Assembly (NCBI GenBank): GCA_044361595.1
Contig: JBIKIN010000012.1
Span: 70,607-134,606 of the forward strand
DNA: 64,000 bases
Direction of reading: 5' to 3'
Origin: Pseudopedobacter sp044361595
GTDB lineage: Bacteria > Bacteroidota > Bacteroidia > Sphingobacteriales > Sphingobacteriaceae
Position 1 is the stretch's first letter, and every line of letters begins with the position of its first letter. The notes beneath the pieces are model-generated. The model worked only from the letters and a program-made list of their open reading frames with translations, ran no database searches and was not told the origin of the DNA. This document shows, in pieces, positions 25,075-35,333 of the stretch. The position numbers and the translations under genes are program-made.

Positions 25075-26220
25075 ATGATGAAGCATAATGTTAAACTTTT
25101 AGTGTTAATAATAGGATTTATTACACTAGTAATTGCGTCTTGTAGCAGTGGAAAAAATGCCTTAGAAAATGGCGATTATGATAAAGCCGTAATTACTGCC
25201 ATTAGCAGATTAAAAAGCAATCCGAATAAACAAAAAGCAGTTTATACACTACAAAAAGGATACGACTATGCTTTAAACAGACATTTAGACCGTATTGGAG
25301 AGATTAAACTTACCAATGATATTTTTAAATGGGAGCGAATTATTACCGAGTATGAACAAATCAACTATTTAGCTAACGCCATCAGAGATTGTCCTGCTTG
25401 TTTAGAGGCGGTACCCAATACAGAAAAATATATATCAGAGCTTAGTGATGCCAAATTTACCGCTGCCGAAGCTAGATACAATAATGGTTTAAACTTGCTT
25501 AAGCAAAAGAATAGGGTAGCTGCCAAGCAAGCTTATTTTGATTTTGAAACAGCAGATAGATTATTTCCTGCTTATAAGAATGTACAAGCTATGTTAGATA
25601 GCGCCTACTTTGCCGCAGTATTAAGGGTTGTGGTAGAGCCTGTACAGGTTAACTCTAGGTTTTTTAAATTGAGTAACGAGTATTTTCAAAATAAGATTTA
25701 CGAGTTTATGAAAACCTACGAGACCAGAAGTTTTGTGCAGTTTTTTACGCCAAACCAAGCTTCTAATTCTAACTTAAGATTTGACCATGTAATTACTTTG
25801 AGTTTTGATGATTTTGTAGTAGGGCAAACTTATATTAAAGAAAGAATTGAAGACATTAAACGAGATAGCATCAAAACTGGAGAAACTAGGGATTCTTTAA
25901 AAAGACCAATTTATACAACCGCTAAAGGAAAGCTAACTACGTTTGAGAAAAGTATTACCTCTACCGGTTTATTAGATTTTCAGATTAAAGACATGAACGG
26001 CGTAGTGATTACACAAGAGAAAATGCCTGGAACTTTTGTATGGCTAGATACTTGGGGAAATTTCCGTGGTGATGAAAGAGCCTTAACAGAACAAGATAAA
26101 GCCTTATTGAATAGAAGAGAAAGTATTCCTCCACCACCACAAGACTTATTTATAGAATTTACTAAACCTATCTACAGCCAATTAATTAGCAAGGTTAGAA
26201 ATTTTTACAGTCGATATTGA
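25075..26220 (+). CDS. TPR-like lipoprotein of unknown function
   Basis: 381 residues from the ATG at 25075 (a GTG 12 bases earlier is open but less likely). The lipobox ends at Cys23 (VIASC). ALENGDYDKAVITAISRLKSNP (residues 31-52) is a TPR-like pair, and helical repeats continue to about 180. The C-terminal half is mixed beta, ending in a PPPPQDLF turn and YSQLISKVRNFYSRY. This layout is common in Bacteroidota envelope proteins; no enzyme motif is visible. A terminator follows 32 bases after the stop. Confidence 0.75.
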   Translation: MMKHNVKLLVLIIGFITLVIASCSSGKNALENGDYDKAVITAISRLKSNPNKQKAVYTLQKGYDYALNRHLDRIGEIKLTNDIFKWERIITEYEQINYLANAIRDCPACLEAVPNTEKYISELSDAKFTAAEARYNNGLNLLKQKNRVAAKQAYFDFETADRLFPAYKNVQAMLDSAYFAAVLRVVVEPVQVNSRFFKLSNEYFQNKIYEFMKTYETRSFVQFFTPNQASNSNLRFDHVITLSFDDFVVGQTYIKERIEDIKRDSIKTGETRDSLKRPIYTTAKGKLTTFEKSITSTGLLDFQIKDMNGVVITQEKMPGTFVWLDTWGNFRGDERALTEQDKALLNRRESIPPPPQDLFIEFTKPIYSQLISKVRNFYSRY

Positions 26221-26252
26221 TTTTTAAAAATGTCACATAGCCATTGAAAGTA

Positions 26253-26284
26253 AAAAGTCCAAGTGTAATACTTGGACTTTTTTG
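26253..26284 (+). terminator. Intrinsic terminator after the TPR lipoprotein gene
   Basis: AAAAGTCCAAGT pairs with ACTTGGACTTTT across GTAAT, followed by T. It also lies near the convergent phosphoesterase gene and could serve both. Confidence 0.85.
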
Positions 26285-26335
26285 TTCTTAATTGAATTAA
26301 TCTTGCTGGTTTACACCCAAAATACGCAAGCAATA

Positions 26336-27814
26336 CTAAAGCGAGATTGACTCTTGATAAGTATTTCCAAAACCATCTGTTGCTTTAACCATTAACGATT
26401 TTGTATGCTCTGGTAATTGAATGAAAAATAAATGGTCGGTTAAGTTGGGCTCTACCCATCCTCTTATGGCTGGTAATTTTTTCCCAAGCATGGTGTCTTT
26501 GGCCAATGGATCTAAGGCTGTTTTTTGTACGGGGGCAGCAATGGCTTTACCATCTGCAAAACAATCTATTTTCCAGTTTTTATCATAATTCCAAATGTTT
26601 ACAGCGGCTTCTGTCGGGAAATCTGATTGCATTCCCGGGGGATAAATTCTCATTTGATGATTTTTGTCTTTTCCAATTGCTTTATAATACCATGCTATTT
26701 TATCGCCATCAACCTCATAAACTCCATAGCCGTTTGGTGTACCATCTCCGCAAATATTACCTGTCCACCATGCGCCACAAACTGTACCATGCACATGTTC
26801 TATAATGTTTTTATTGATGATTACTTCATTAAAATGGGTGTGTCCACTCATGATATGTACTTGAAAACCTTGTAACATATTGTACAACCGCTGACGATTA
26901 GTTACCGTACCGCCCATTTCTTCGGCTACTTTATTTCGCTTATGCTGATTGGTATAAGTTGGAATGTGTAAGCTTACCACTATAGTAGCGCCTGCTTTAA
27001 CATACTTTAAATCTTGTTCTAACCAATTTAATTGATCTTCTGTGATGTAACCTATGTATTTTTTATCTACACCTACAAAAAATACATCGTCTAAAACAAC
27101 ATAATGAACTTTACCTCGATTATAAGAGTAATAAGTAGGTCCAAAATGGCTTTCGAATGTTTTGGTAGAACCTTCATCAGACCGAGTATCTAAATCCATA
27201 TCATGATTGCCAATTACATTGAAAAATGGTAATCCCGAGACCGATATTGCCTTTTTATAATCTGGGAAAAGATTAAAGTTATCCCAAACTAAATCGCCAC
27301 AACCTATGCCATGCAAATAGTTTGCTGGATAATTTGTAGTTAAAACTTTTAAATCTGGAGCAGCATTTTGTAATAATAAATCGGCATCTCTTTGATTTTG
27401 TATTTGAGTATCGGCCCAAACCACAAAGCCATGTTTTTCATCATTTGATGTTAATTTTTCTAATGTAAAATCGGTTTGGTGATTTTCTGAATTAAAATTG
27501 ATTACCCCATAAAACTGGGCTATACTGTTTTGATGAGGTATTTTATAACCCGATGGTATTGCAAAATGTATAAAACGGGCTTTAGGATTTGCGTAAAAAC
27601 TATAAAACCCATTATCATCAGTAAGTACAACTAAATGACCATCTGTAACCGTAACATTGGCCAGTCCTTTTCCTGCAGCTTTAATAAATCCGGTTAATTT
27701 AGTTTGCTTAAGTAAACTTTTACTGCCTTTGGCATTTGCACCCAATATTGGAGTTGCGGCTAGCGTTAAGCCTAATACACCAATGTTTCTAATAAAATCT
27801 CTTCTAATCATCAC
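26336..27814 (-). CDS. Tat-exported calcineurin-like metallophosphoesterase
   Basis: 492 residues. The N-terminus has a twin-arginine signal (RRDFIRNIG, hydrophobic to about residue 25). A carboxypeptidase-regulatory-like beta domain (about 38-118) precedes the phosphoesterase core with Asp135 (VVWADTQ), GD 173-174, GNHD 202-205, His283 and GHTH 324-327: the full two-metal site. A C-terminal beta domain (about 370-490) completes the MetallophosN/C architecture. It lies seven bases after the SusD gene, so it is the third gene of a SusC-SusD-phosphoesterase operon and probably cleaves a phosphoester of the imported compound. Confidence 0.9.
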   Translation of the reverse strand: MMIRRDFIRNIGVLGLTLAATPILGANAKGSKSLLKQTKLTGFIKAAGKGLANVTVTDGHLVVLTDDNGFYSFYANPKARFIHFAIPSGYKIPHQNSIAQFYGVINFNSENHQTDFTLEKLTSNDEKHGFVVWADTQIQNQRDADLLLQNAAPDLKVLTTNYPANYLHGIGCGDLVWDNFNLFPDYKKAISVSGLPFFNVIGNHDMDLDTRSDEGSTKTFESHFGPTYYSYNRGKVHYVVLDDVFFVGVDKKYIGYITEDQLNWLEQDLKYVKAGATIVVSLHIPTYTNQHKRNKVAEEMGGTVTNRQRLYNMLQGFQVHIMSGHTHFNEVIINKNIIEHVHGTVCGAWWTGNICGDGTPNGYGVYEVDGDKIAWYYKAIGKDKNHQMRIYPPGMQSDFPTEAAVNIWNYDKNWKIDCFADGKAIAAPVQKTALDPLAKDTMLGKKLPAIRGWVEPNLTDHLFFIQLPEHTKSLMVKATDGFGNTYQESISL

Positions 27815-27821
27815 TTAAAAT

Positions 27822-29273
27822 TTATTTCTCCCACCAAAGTTTAGTATTGATGTCGTCTCCGCCCATATTCTCTACCGCTTTTAAATAGTTATCTCTGTTA
27901 TTTGATGAGACTGTTGTTGGGAACCTGAATCTAACCGGTACAATCTGATTATTTAACATCCCAGCATTTTTAGGTAAAACAGGTAATCCTGTTCTTCTAT
28001 ATTCAAACCATTGTTGGTAATCTGTAAAGAATAAAGCATAATATTTTTGTAGCATAATGCGCTCTAAAGTTCCGTTATATGCTGTTGAGGCAGATGTTGT
28101 TGCGTTAGTAAAATAATCGACAGGTAAAACAGCGCCCCATTGTTCTATTGCTGCCCTTACTCCTTTTTCGTAGGCTAGTTTTGCATCGGCAGTAATGATA
28201 CCTTTTTGAGCTAATTCTGCTCTGATAAATTCAACCTCGGCATAAGGCATAATCAAACAAATCATAGGTGCAGTAGCTAAAGCCACATTAAAGTTTGATG
28301 GCTGAAAATTTGGAGCAGGGGCGTTAGGCGAGTACCCGCTTGGTATACCTTGATAAGTGTTTGTAGATGCTCCGGCAATTGTTCTAGAAAAAGAATTCCA
28401 TCTGGCTCTTCTTGGGTCGTTAAAGGCGTTTAAATTATCTAAGAAAAAACCTCCAGTTGCTCTAAAAGTTGTAAAATCTATGGCTCTTCCCCACGGAGAA
28501 ACAGTAGGGGTAATTCCGTTCAATTTTAAAACAGCACCATCATTTAAGGTTGTAAATATTGGGTTTGCAGTAGGGTTATTAAATATATCTGCCATTTTTG
28601 CAAAAGAAGCCATTTCGGTTCTTTTAGAAACGCGTAAAAGTAAACGTAACCTTAAAGAGTTTGTGAATTTTCTCCAAGCTGTGATGTTGTTTGCATACAA
28701 TATATCTGTAGCATAAATCATAGGTTTATTTACATCATATAAAGTATTTGCTCGCTCTAAATCGGCTAAAATTTTAGTATAAACCTCTTGCTGAGTATTG
28801 AATTTAGGTTTAAAAATACCTTCTTCGCCTCTTGATGCTTCTACCATTGGGATATCGCCAAAACAATCGGTTAAATTGGAGTAAATCCATGCATTTAATG
28901 TTAAAGCAATAGCTTGATAATTTACATCATTTGCCTTTTCAGATGCAGATAACATTTCTTTTACGTTACTTAATAAACGATAATAATTATTCCAAGTAGA
29001 ATTGCCTGCACTTTCTGCAATATCATATCTGTGAACGCCACCTGCTACACTTGGGTAAGGCAATGCCACCTGCATAATATCAAAAGTAAAACCATCAGCT
29101 CTTAAGGTGTTAAAACTAGCTGTACTATAAATTACGGGGTTTAACAAAGAGCCAGGAGATATTTGGCTTATCCTATTAGGATCTGTGTTAATTTCTTCGA
29201 AATTTTTTGTGCAAGAAAAGTTGATTAAACAAAGCGAAAAAAGTGCGCTTAATATATATTTTTTAGAAATCAT
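27822..29273 (-). CDS. SusD/RagB-family nutrient-binding lipoprotein (SusD-like_2)
   Basis: A 483-residue surface lipoprotein (lipobox INFSC, Cys21) that caps its SusC partner. It shows the SusD-like_2 pattern: EEINTDPNRISQI at the start, repeated helical TPR-like pairs, and the C-terminal YYALFFTDYQQWFEYRRTGLP segment. The gene follows susC by four bases. The SusD-like_2 subfamily is not specific for one glycan; the neighbouring phosphoesterase points to a phosphorylated substrate. Confidence 0.92.
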   Translation of the reverse strand: MISKKYILSALFSLCLINFSCTKNFEEINTDPNRISQISPGSLLNPVIYSTASFNTLRADGFTFDIMQVALPYPSVAGGVHRYDIAESAGNSTWNNYYRLLSNVKEMLSASEKANDVNYQAIALTLNAWIYSNLTDCFGDIPMVEASRGEEGIFKPKFNTQQEVYTKILADLERANTLYDVNKPMIYATDILYANNITAWRKFTNSLRLRLLLRVSKRTEMASFAKMADIFNNPTANPIFTTLNDGAVLKLNGITPTVSPWGRAIDFTTFRATGGFFLDNLNAFNDPRRARWNSFSRTIAGASTNTYQGIPSGYSPNAPAPNFQPSNFNVALATAPMICLIMPYAEVEFIRAELAQKGIITADAKLAYEKGVRAAIEQWGAVLPVDYFTNATTSASTAYNGTLERIMLQKYYALFFTDYQQWFEYRRTGLPVLPKNAGMLNNQIVPVRFRFPTTVSSNNRDNYLKAVENMGGDDINTKLWWEK

Positions 29274-29277
29274 GATT

Positions 29278-32200
29278 TTATAATTTAATGGTAAGGTTTA
29301 AACCGAAAGTTCTTTGAGAAGGTAATTGTCCCATTTCTATTCCTGGAAGTAATGTAGAGCCGTTTAAAGCAGCGGTTTCTGGATCAAACATTGGGAAATT
29401 TGTTATCATGGCTAAATCTCTACCATAAACCCCAAAAGTTATTTGGTTAAGCTTCATTTTAGAAAGTATTGCTTTAGGTAGGCTATACTCAAACCTAACC
29501 TCACGTAATTTCACAAAAGAAGCATCAAAACTATTAGATTCTACGTTTGCTCTTCTATAAAAATCTCCATAGTATGATGCTGGAGAAAGCTTTGTAGTGT
29601 TTGGACTGTACGTTCCGTCAGTATTTAAAACAACTCCTTGTCCAATTACAAATCCTTCTTCTCTACCTGGCAAAGTGCTTTTAAGTTTTCCTTGTTCGGC
29701 CATTTTATGGTGGGTTTGAGAATAAACCATACCACCATACTGTCCATCAATTAAGAAATTGAATCGGAAGCTTTTGTAAGAAAATTCGTTGCTAATTCCG
29801 CCTCGCCAATCTGCATAAGCATTACCTATGTATTGTATTTCTGGTCCACGAGCGGTAGTTCCGTTAGCATTAAAAACTATTTGCCCATTTGGCGAGCGAA
29901 CAAAGCCAAAGCCATAAATATCGCCAGTTGTACCGCCTACTCTTGCTTGTATGGTTGCATTACCGCCATAGCCAATATCTTGTCTATCGCCAATGCCATC
30001 GGCTAATTCTAAAACTCTGTTTTGGTTTTTTGCCCAATTAATGGTTGTATTCCATCTAAAGAATTTGGTTTTTATTGGATTAGCGTTGATAGAAACCTCT
30101 ATACCTACGTTTCTAACTTTTCCGGCATTTAAAATTGCACTACTAAACCCAGTCGAAAAATCTAACGGAACTCTTAAAATTTGGTCTTTTGTAAAGTTTC
30201 TGTAGTAAGAAATATCAGATCCTAATCTGCCATCGAACAAACTAAAGTTAAAACCACCTTCGTAACTGGTTGTAATTTCTGGTCTAAAATCTATATTAAA
30301 TAAAGTTGTTGGTGTTGAAGCCGAACCAGAAAATTCGCTTTGTCCGTAATATTTCCTTGTTAAATAAGGCTCAGTATCATTACCTACCTGACTTACGGAA
30401 AGCCTTAACTTTGCAAATGAAATTTTCTTTGGAAGTTTAAAAATATCTGTTAAAATAAAACTGGTGTTAACCGATGGATAAAAGAAGCTAAAATTTTGTT
30501 GAGGTAAAGTACTGCTCCAATCGTTACGAGCAGTAATATCAACAAATACTTTTTCTTTGAAAGATAAAGCGGCTAAACCATAAACACTATTCACCGTTTT
30601 GTTAGTATTGTTTACAGTTAAAACAGGAGTGCTAATTCCGTTACTTAGCTTAAACTCGCCTGGGATAATTAAACCAACTGTAGAACCAACAGAGGATGTT
30701 GTTCTTCGCTTTAAAATATTACCACCTAATGCAGTATTAAATTTAAATACATTGTTGATATCTGTTTTAAAACTTAATAAAGCATCAGAATTTAGCTCGT
30801 AATAAGTGAGGTTTTGCTGACGATAATAACCTCGCTGGTAATTTGAAGTGCTAAAAGGTCGCTCGGTGCCTCTATCTTCTGTATTCATATCCAAACCAGA
30901 TCTAATCATTAAATTTAGCTTTGGATTAATTTCATAAGTTGCAGAAATATTTCCTACGGTTTTATCATTATTTACCGAGTTGATCATATCCTCTGCTATT
31001 ATAAATGGATTATCAATAAACTGACTAAAAGGCTGTAATTGATCTACATTTTCTTGACCAAGACTCCACTTGGCTCTATACCAATTTAAATCAACACTAG
31101 GGTTTTGAAATATCATGAAATAAGAGATAGACTGATTATTATACCCTGTTCCTGGTAAGTTATCGCTCTTTTTATTGGTATAATTTATTTTAGAGTTTAA
31201 TTTTAATTTATCGGAAATGGCATAGTTTAAGCTTAAAGCAGCAGTTAATCTGTTAAAACCAGTGTTAGGCATTATCCACTCGTTATTGGTTTGAGTAATA
31301 GATGCTCTAGCAGAACTCTTATCGTTTCCTCCCTCTAAAGCTACACTATTTGTTGTGGTATAACCTGTTCTAAAAAAACCAGTTACGTTATCTCTATAAG
31401 GCACCCAAGGTAAGCGCTCTGCTGATTGAGCTTGCGTTACGGGATCGAACTGAAAATATTTTTGACCATTAAATTTAGGACCAAATGCACTACTAGTTCC
31501 GCCTGTGCTAGCGCCATCTGCGGATGCTCCGTAAGAGTAATACAATTCACTTGCTGGTCTAATTGCTGTACCTGTTCCTTGTCCGTACTCGTACTGAAAA
31601 TCAGGCCATCTTAATACATCGTTAAAACTAGTATTAGAATTTACAGTAATACCAAGTCCTTTAGTTTTTCTAGCGCCAGATTTTGTGGTAATCATTAAAG
31701 CTCCGTTTGCGGCTCTACTTCCGTAAAGCGCTGCAGCTCCTGCTCCTTTTAATACAGTAATGCTTTCTATATCATCGGGGTTTAAATCTGCTATTCCATT
31801 ACCAAAATCTACCGGAATATCTCCACCAGAACCAGCAGCATAAGCATTATCTGTTCCGGCAGAAACTAAACCTCCGCCAACAGGAATACCATCAATTACA
31901 ACCAATGCCTGGTTACCATCCGGATTTAACGAGTTTATTCCTCTTAAAACAATTCTGGTAGAATTTAACGGGCCCGAACCCGCTGATAACAAACTCAATC
32001 CAGCTACTTTTCCAGATAAAGCACTTGCCCAGTTATTAGAACGAGAATCATTTAATTGTTCTGATGATACTGTTTGAGTGGCGTAACCTAAAGATTTCTG
32101 ATCTCTTTTAATGTTCAATGCAGTAACAACAACTTCATCAATTTTACCTATATCTTCTTGTAAAATAATTTTAAGGTTCTGGATAGGAGAATATTTGACT

Positions 32201-32460
32201 TGCTGATTTTTAAATCCTAAGAACCTAAATTCTATAATATCTCCAGCAACTACTTTTGGAGCACTTAAATTAAATTTACCATCAATATCTGTAGAGGTAA
32301 AAATTTTATTTACAGATACACTTACACCAGGTAAGGGAACGCCAGCTTGATCTGTTACTATACCTTTAATAACAACTTGCTGACTGAAGCTTATTTTAAA
32401 GAAAAAAAGAAGCGTAAGCAGCAGAAAAAACTTTTTTGATTGGAGTATTTGTTTGCTCAT
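29278..32460 (-). CDS. SusC/RagA-family TonB-linked outer-membrane transporter
   Basis: 1060 residues. Signal peptide (to about 26, ISFSQ), carboxypeptidase-regulatory-like domain (about 28-105), TonB-box region near DEVVVTALN, plug with LRGINSLNPDGNQALVVIDGIPV and ITVLKGAGAAALYGSRAANG, then a 22-stranded barrel ending in QRTFGLNLTIKL. It imports a substrate over the outer membrane with energy from TonB-ExbBD. First gene of the susC-susD-phosphoesterase unit. No extracytoplasmic sigma/anti-sigma pair is next to it. Confidence 0.95.
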   Translation of the reverse strand: MSKQILQSKKFFLLLTLLFFFKISFSQQVVIKGIVTDQAGVPLPGVSVSVNKIFTSTDIDGKFNLSAPKVVAGDIIEFRFLGFKNQQVKYSPIQNLKIILQEDIGKIDEVVVTALNIKRDQKSLGYATQTVSSEQLNDSRSNNWASALSGKVAGLSLLSAGSGPLNSTRIVLRGINSLNPDGNQALVVIDGIPVGGGLVSAGTDNAYAAGSGGDIPVDFGNGIADLNPDDIESITVLKGAGAAALYGSRAANGALMITTKSGARKTKGLGITVNSNTSFNDVLRWPDFQYEYGQGTGTAIRPASELYYSYGASADGASTGGTSSAFGPKFNGQKYFQFDPVTQAQSAERLPWVPYRDNVTGFFRTGYTTTNSVALEGGNDKSSARASITQTNNEWIMPNTGFNRLTAALSLNYAISDKLKLNSKINYTNKKSDNLPGTGYNNQSISYFMIFQNPSVDLNWYRAKWSLGQENVDQLQPFSQFIDNPFIIAEDMINSVNNDKTVGNISATYEINPKLNLMIRSGLDMNTEDRGTERPFSTSNYQRGYYRQQNLTYYELNSDALLSFKTDINNVFKFNTALGGNILKRRTTSSVGSTVGLIIPGEFKLSNGISTPVLTVNNTNKTVNSVYGLAALSFKEKVFVDITARNDWSSTLPQQNFSFFYPSVNTSFILTDIFKLPKKISFAKLRLSVSQVGNDTEPYLTRKYYGQSEFSGSASTPTTLFNIDFRPEITTSYEGGFNFSLFDGRLGSDISYYRNFTKDQILRVPLDFSTGFSSAILNAGKVRNVGIEVSINANPIKTKFFRWNTTINWAKNQNRVLELADGIGDRQDIGYGGNATIQARVGGTTGDIYGFGFVRSPNGQIVFNANGTTARGPEIQYIGNAYADWRGGISNEFSYKSFRFNFLIDGQYGGMVYSQTHHKMAEQGKLKSTLPGREEGFVIGQGVVLNTDGTYSPNTTKLSPASYYGDFYRRANVESNSFDASFVKLREVRFEYSLPKAILSKMKLNQITFGVYGRDLAMITNFPMFDPETAALNGSTLLPGIEMGQLPSQRTFGLNLTIKL

Positions 32461-32802
32461 TTTATGGGAGTATTATTTTTGGCTAAAATATCCTCCCAAG
32501 ATTATGCTAAAACTACTTGCCTATTATTAATAAGTTAAAATTTAGGCAACAACATTAATAAATTGTTGCTTATTTTCCATAAACATTACGTTTGTTACAA
32601 AAAATTAACATTAAATTTTTGTAATAAATTTTGGTTTAGAGCGCTTTTGGTCTTATAAAAGAAGTAGATTTAAAAGAAACATTGGATTAAATAATCTTTT
32701 TAAGCAATTAACAATCATAGATTTGTATCATTTAAAAAGTTGTAAATGAAAAAGGCTGCATTATTTAAATAAGCAGCCTTTAGAATCTCTATTTAAAATC
32801 AA
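32461..32802. other. 342-bp intergenic region: susC leader and GH3 terminator
   Basis: It contains the upstream region of the minus-strand susC, with a GCAACAA...TTGTTGC stem near 32553-32576, and the GH3 terminator at 32751-32781. No clear -33/-7 promoter pair was found. Confidence 0.5.
32751..32781 (-). terminator. Terminator of the glucan utilisation operon (after GH3)
   Basis: AAAGGCTGC pairs with GCAGCCTTT over a 13-base loop. On the minus strand a T-run follows. It lies 22 bases after the GH3 stop. Confidence 0.75.
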
Positions 32803-35112
32803 TTATTTCACTTCAAACTTAACTTTTAAATCAGCAATTTTAACTTCGAAATCACCTGGTTCTAAAACAGTTTGATTGGCGTAATTAACAAAAGAAAGTT
32901 CACTTTTACCTAGTTTAAATGTGACAGTTTTTGTCTCTTTAGGTTTTAAGCTAATTTTTTGGAAACCTTTTAAGCGTTTAACATCTGGAGTTGTACTTGC
33001 ATAAATATCGCTTAGGTATAAATCTACCACTTCTTTACCTTCTCTATTGCCACTATTGGTTACATCTACAGTTACAGTTAATTCGTCATTTTGTGAAATT
33101 TCTGCTGCGCTTAACTTTAAATTACTGTATTTAAAAGTAGTATAACTTAAGCCAAAACCAAACTCATATTGTGGGTTATAATCAGCATCGTAATTATAAA
33201 CACCTGCTACCACACTACGACTCTCTGATGGTTTATGGTTATAATTAACCAATGAATTTGGAAACTTAGGGTAGTTAAACGGTAACTTACCTGATGGATT
33301 AACATCGCCATATACAACATCGGCTAAAGCATCTCCACCAAAATTACCTGGTAAGTAAGACATTAAAATAGCAGGTATGGCGGTTTCAAACTTGCTGATG
33401 ATACGTGGCCTGCCTTCGTTTAAAATTAAAACTACTGGTTTACCTGTTGCTGCCAATTTTTGTGCAAAAGCGGTTTGCATATCCGATAAATATAAGTCGC
33501 TTAAATTACCCGGAGTTTCTGTGTAAGAGTTTTCTCCTAAGCAAAGAATAATTACTTCTGCATTTTTGGCAGCTGCAATAGCTTCGTCCATTTTATCGGC
33601 ATATTCTTCAAAATATTTACCATCCATTTTATAGCTAATGCCAGGAATAAATTGCGCATTTGCTCCCACTTTATTTTGTATGGCTTTTACGATGGTATTA
33701 TATTTATCTGCAAATTCTGTAACTTTTTCGCCTTGCCAAGAGTAGCTCCAGCCACCATTTAAGGTACGCATAGAATTAGCATTTGGACCGGTAATTAAAA
33801 CCTTACAATCTTTCTTTAATGGAAGGATATTGCTGGTGTTTTTTAGTAAGGTAATAGATTCTGCGGCCGTTTGGTAAGCTGCTTGTTCAAATTCTTTACT
33901 ACCAAATTTTGGGTAATCTTTAAAATTAGTAACTGGAGTTTCAAACAAACCTAATTTATATTTTAAGGTTAAAATGCGGGTTACAGCTTCGTCTATACGG
34001 CTTTGTTTTACTTTTCCTTCTTTAACTAATGCAATTAAATCATCACAAAAAGGCTCGTATTGGTAGGCGATCATAGACATATCTATACCGGCATTTATGG
34101 CTAACATTACCGCTTCTTTGTTAGATTTTGCTATCCTGTCTCTCTGGTGAAGGTTTTCTATATCACCCCAGTCTGTAACCACCATACCTTTAAAGCCTAA
34201 TTCATCTCTTAAAAGCTTGGTTAATAAATCGTAATTAGCATGCACAGGCATTCCGTTAATCAAGCCCGAGTTAATCATGATGGTATGTGCGCCACCATCT
34301 ATAGCTGCTTTAAAAGCAGGTAAGTGATACTCGCGTAACGCTTGTTCTGATATGTATGCTGGTGTACGATCTTTACCTGATGCGGCTACTTGATAACCTA
34401 AAAAATGCTTTAAAGAGGTAGCAACATGAAATGGATCAGCAACGTTGTTATCATCGCCTTCATAACCCTTTATTACTACTTTTCCAATCTCGGTGGTTAA
34501 ATATGGGTCTTCGCCATAGGTTTCCCAAATACGAGGAAAACGAGGATCAGGACCTAAATCTAATACAGGTGAAAAATTCCAAGGAATACCACTTGCTCTA
34601 GTTTCATAAGCGGTAATTTGTGCCCCTTTTTTAATTAAATCTAAATTTCTTGTTGCTGCTTGACCAATTTGTTGCGGAAAAAATGTTGCCCCCGCTGTAT
34701 AAGTTGCGCCGTGTATGGCATCTATTCCATAAATAATCGGAATATTTAACCTCCCCGAACCTTCTTTTTGTATCTCTGAAATTATTCTATACCAAACCTC
34801 TGGAGTACGAGCCCTATTATTTGCGGTATTTAATACCGATCCTATTTTGTACTTACCAAAAGCTTGCTGCATGGCAACTGGGTCTAAAACTACAGGCTCA
34901 TCGCTTGTAAAACGATCTTTACCTTTAGTAATAACATCTAAAGTAATTTGTGCCATTTGCCCAACTTTTTCTTCTAAAGTCATGGTTTGAACAAGACTAT
35001 TCACTTTGCTTTCTATGCTATTGTTGCTGCTATTTTTTTGAGCCATACAAGCAAACTGAAACAAGCAAATGGATGCCAAGGTTAGCGTAAAAAAGTAATT
35101 TCTATTTTTCAT
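32803..35112 (-). CDS. Glycoside hydrolase family 3 beta-glucosidase (lipoprotein)
   Basis: A 769-residue BglX-type enzyme. The lipobox ends at Cys22 (FQFAC). The GH3 barrel carries KHF 236-238 and nucleophile Asp315 (MVVTDWGDI). The alpha/beta sandwich domain has LLKNTSNILPLKK, and the fibronectin-type C-terminal domain ends with the VNYANQTVLEPGDFEVKI strand. It should release glucose from beta-gluco-oligosaccharides made by the GH16 enzyme next door. It follows that gene by 221 bases that contain an interspersed repeat, so it may be partly under its own promoter. Confidence 0.94.
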   Translation of the reverse strand: MKNRNYFFTLTLASICLFQFACMAQKNSSNNSIESKVNSLVQTMTLEEKVGQMAQITLDVITKGKDRFTSDEPVVLDPVAMQQAFGKYKIGSVLNTANNRARTPEVWYRIISEIQKEGSGRLNIPIIYGIDAIHGATYTAGATFFPQQIGQAATRNLDLIKKGAQITAYETRASGIPWNFSPVLDLGPDPRFPRIWETYGEDPYLTTEIGKVVIKGYEGDDNNVADPFHVATSLKHFLGYQVAASGKDRTPAYISEQALREYHLPAFKAAIDGGAHTIMINSGLINGMPVHANYDLLTKLLRDELGFKGMVVTDWGDIENLHQRDRIAKSNKEAVMLAINAGIDMSMIAYQYEPFCDDLIALVKEGKVKQSRIDEAVTRILTLKYKLGLFETPVTNFKDYPKFGSKEFEQAAYQTAAESITLLKNTSNILPLKKDCKVLITGPNANSMRTLNGGWSYSWQGEKVTEFADKYNTIVKAIQNKVGANAQFIPGISYKMDGKYFEEYADKMDEAIAAAKNAEVIILCLGENSYTETPGNLSDLYLSDMQTAFAQKLAATGKPVVLILNEGRPRIISKFETAIPAILMSYLPGNFGGDALADVVYGDVNPSGKLPFNYPKFPNSLVNYNHKPSESRSVVAGVYNYDADYNPQYEFGFGLSYTTFKYSNLKLSAAEISQNDELTVTVDVTNSGNREGKEVVDLYLSDIYASTTPDVKRLKGFQKISLKPKETKTVTFKLGKSELSFVNYANQTVLEPGDFEVKIADLKVKFEVK

Positions 35113-35149
35113 TTACAATGAATTAATGATGATATTATTATGCGTTTGA

Positions 35150-35240
35150 AAGATTGCGTTAACGATTGTCCAAAGGAATCCTTTGGAGAAACGACAGCTT
35201 TTTTGTCTCCTTCGAATACGCTCAGGATGACAAAAAAACT
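35150..35240. repeat. Interspersed repeat with CCAAAGG...CCTTTGG stem (copy 1)
   Basis: GATTGCGTTAACGATTGT, stem CCAAAGG (35170-35176) / CCTTTGG (35180-35186), then CTCCTTCGAATACGCTCAGGATGAC. A related, more worn copy is at 50939-51055. It lies between the GH16 and GH3 genes. Confidence 0.7.
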
Positions 35241-35333
35241 ATAGTTGATAGCGTATTAAAACGCCCATCGTTTTCAAAAGAATAGGGAGTGCTAAAAAAC
35301 AATCCCTAAACTTTAACAACCAACCTTAAGATT

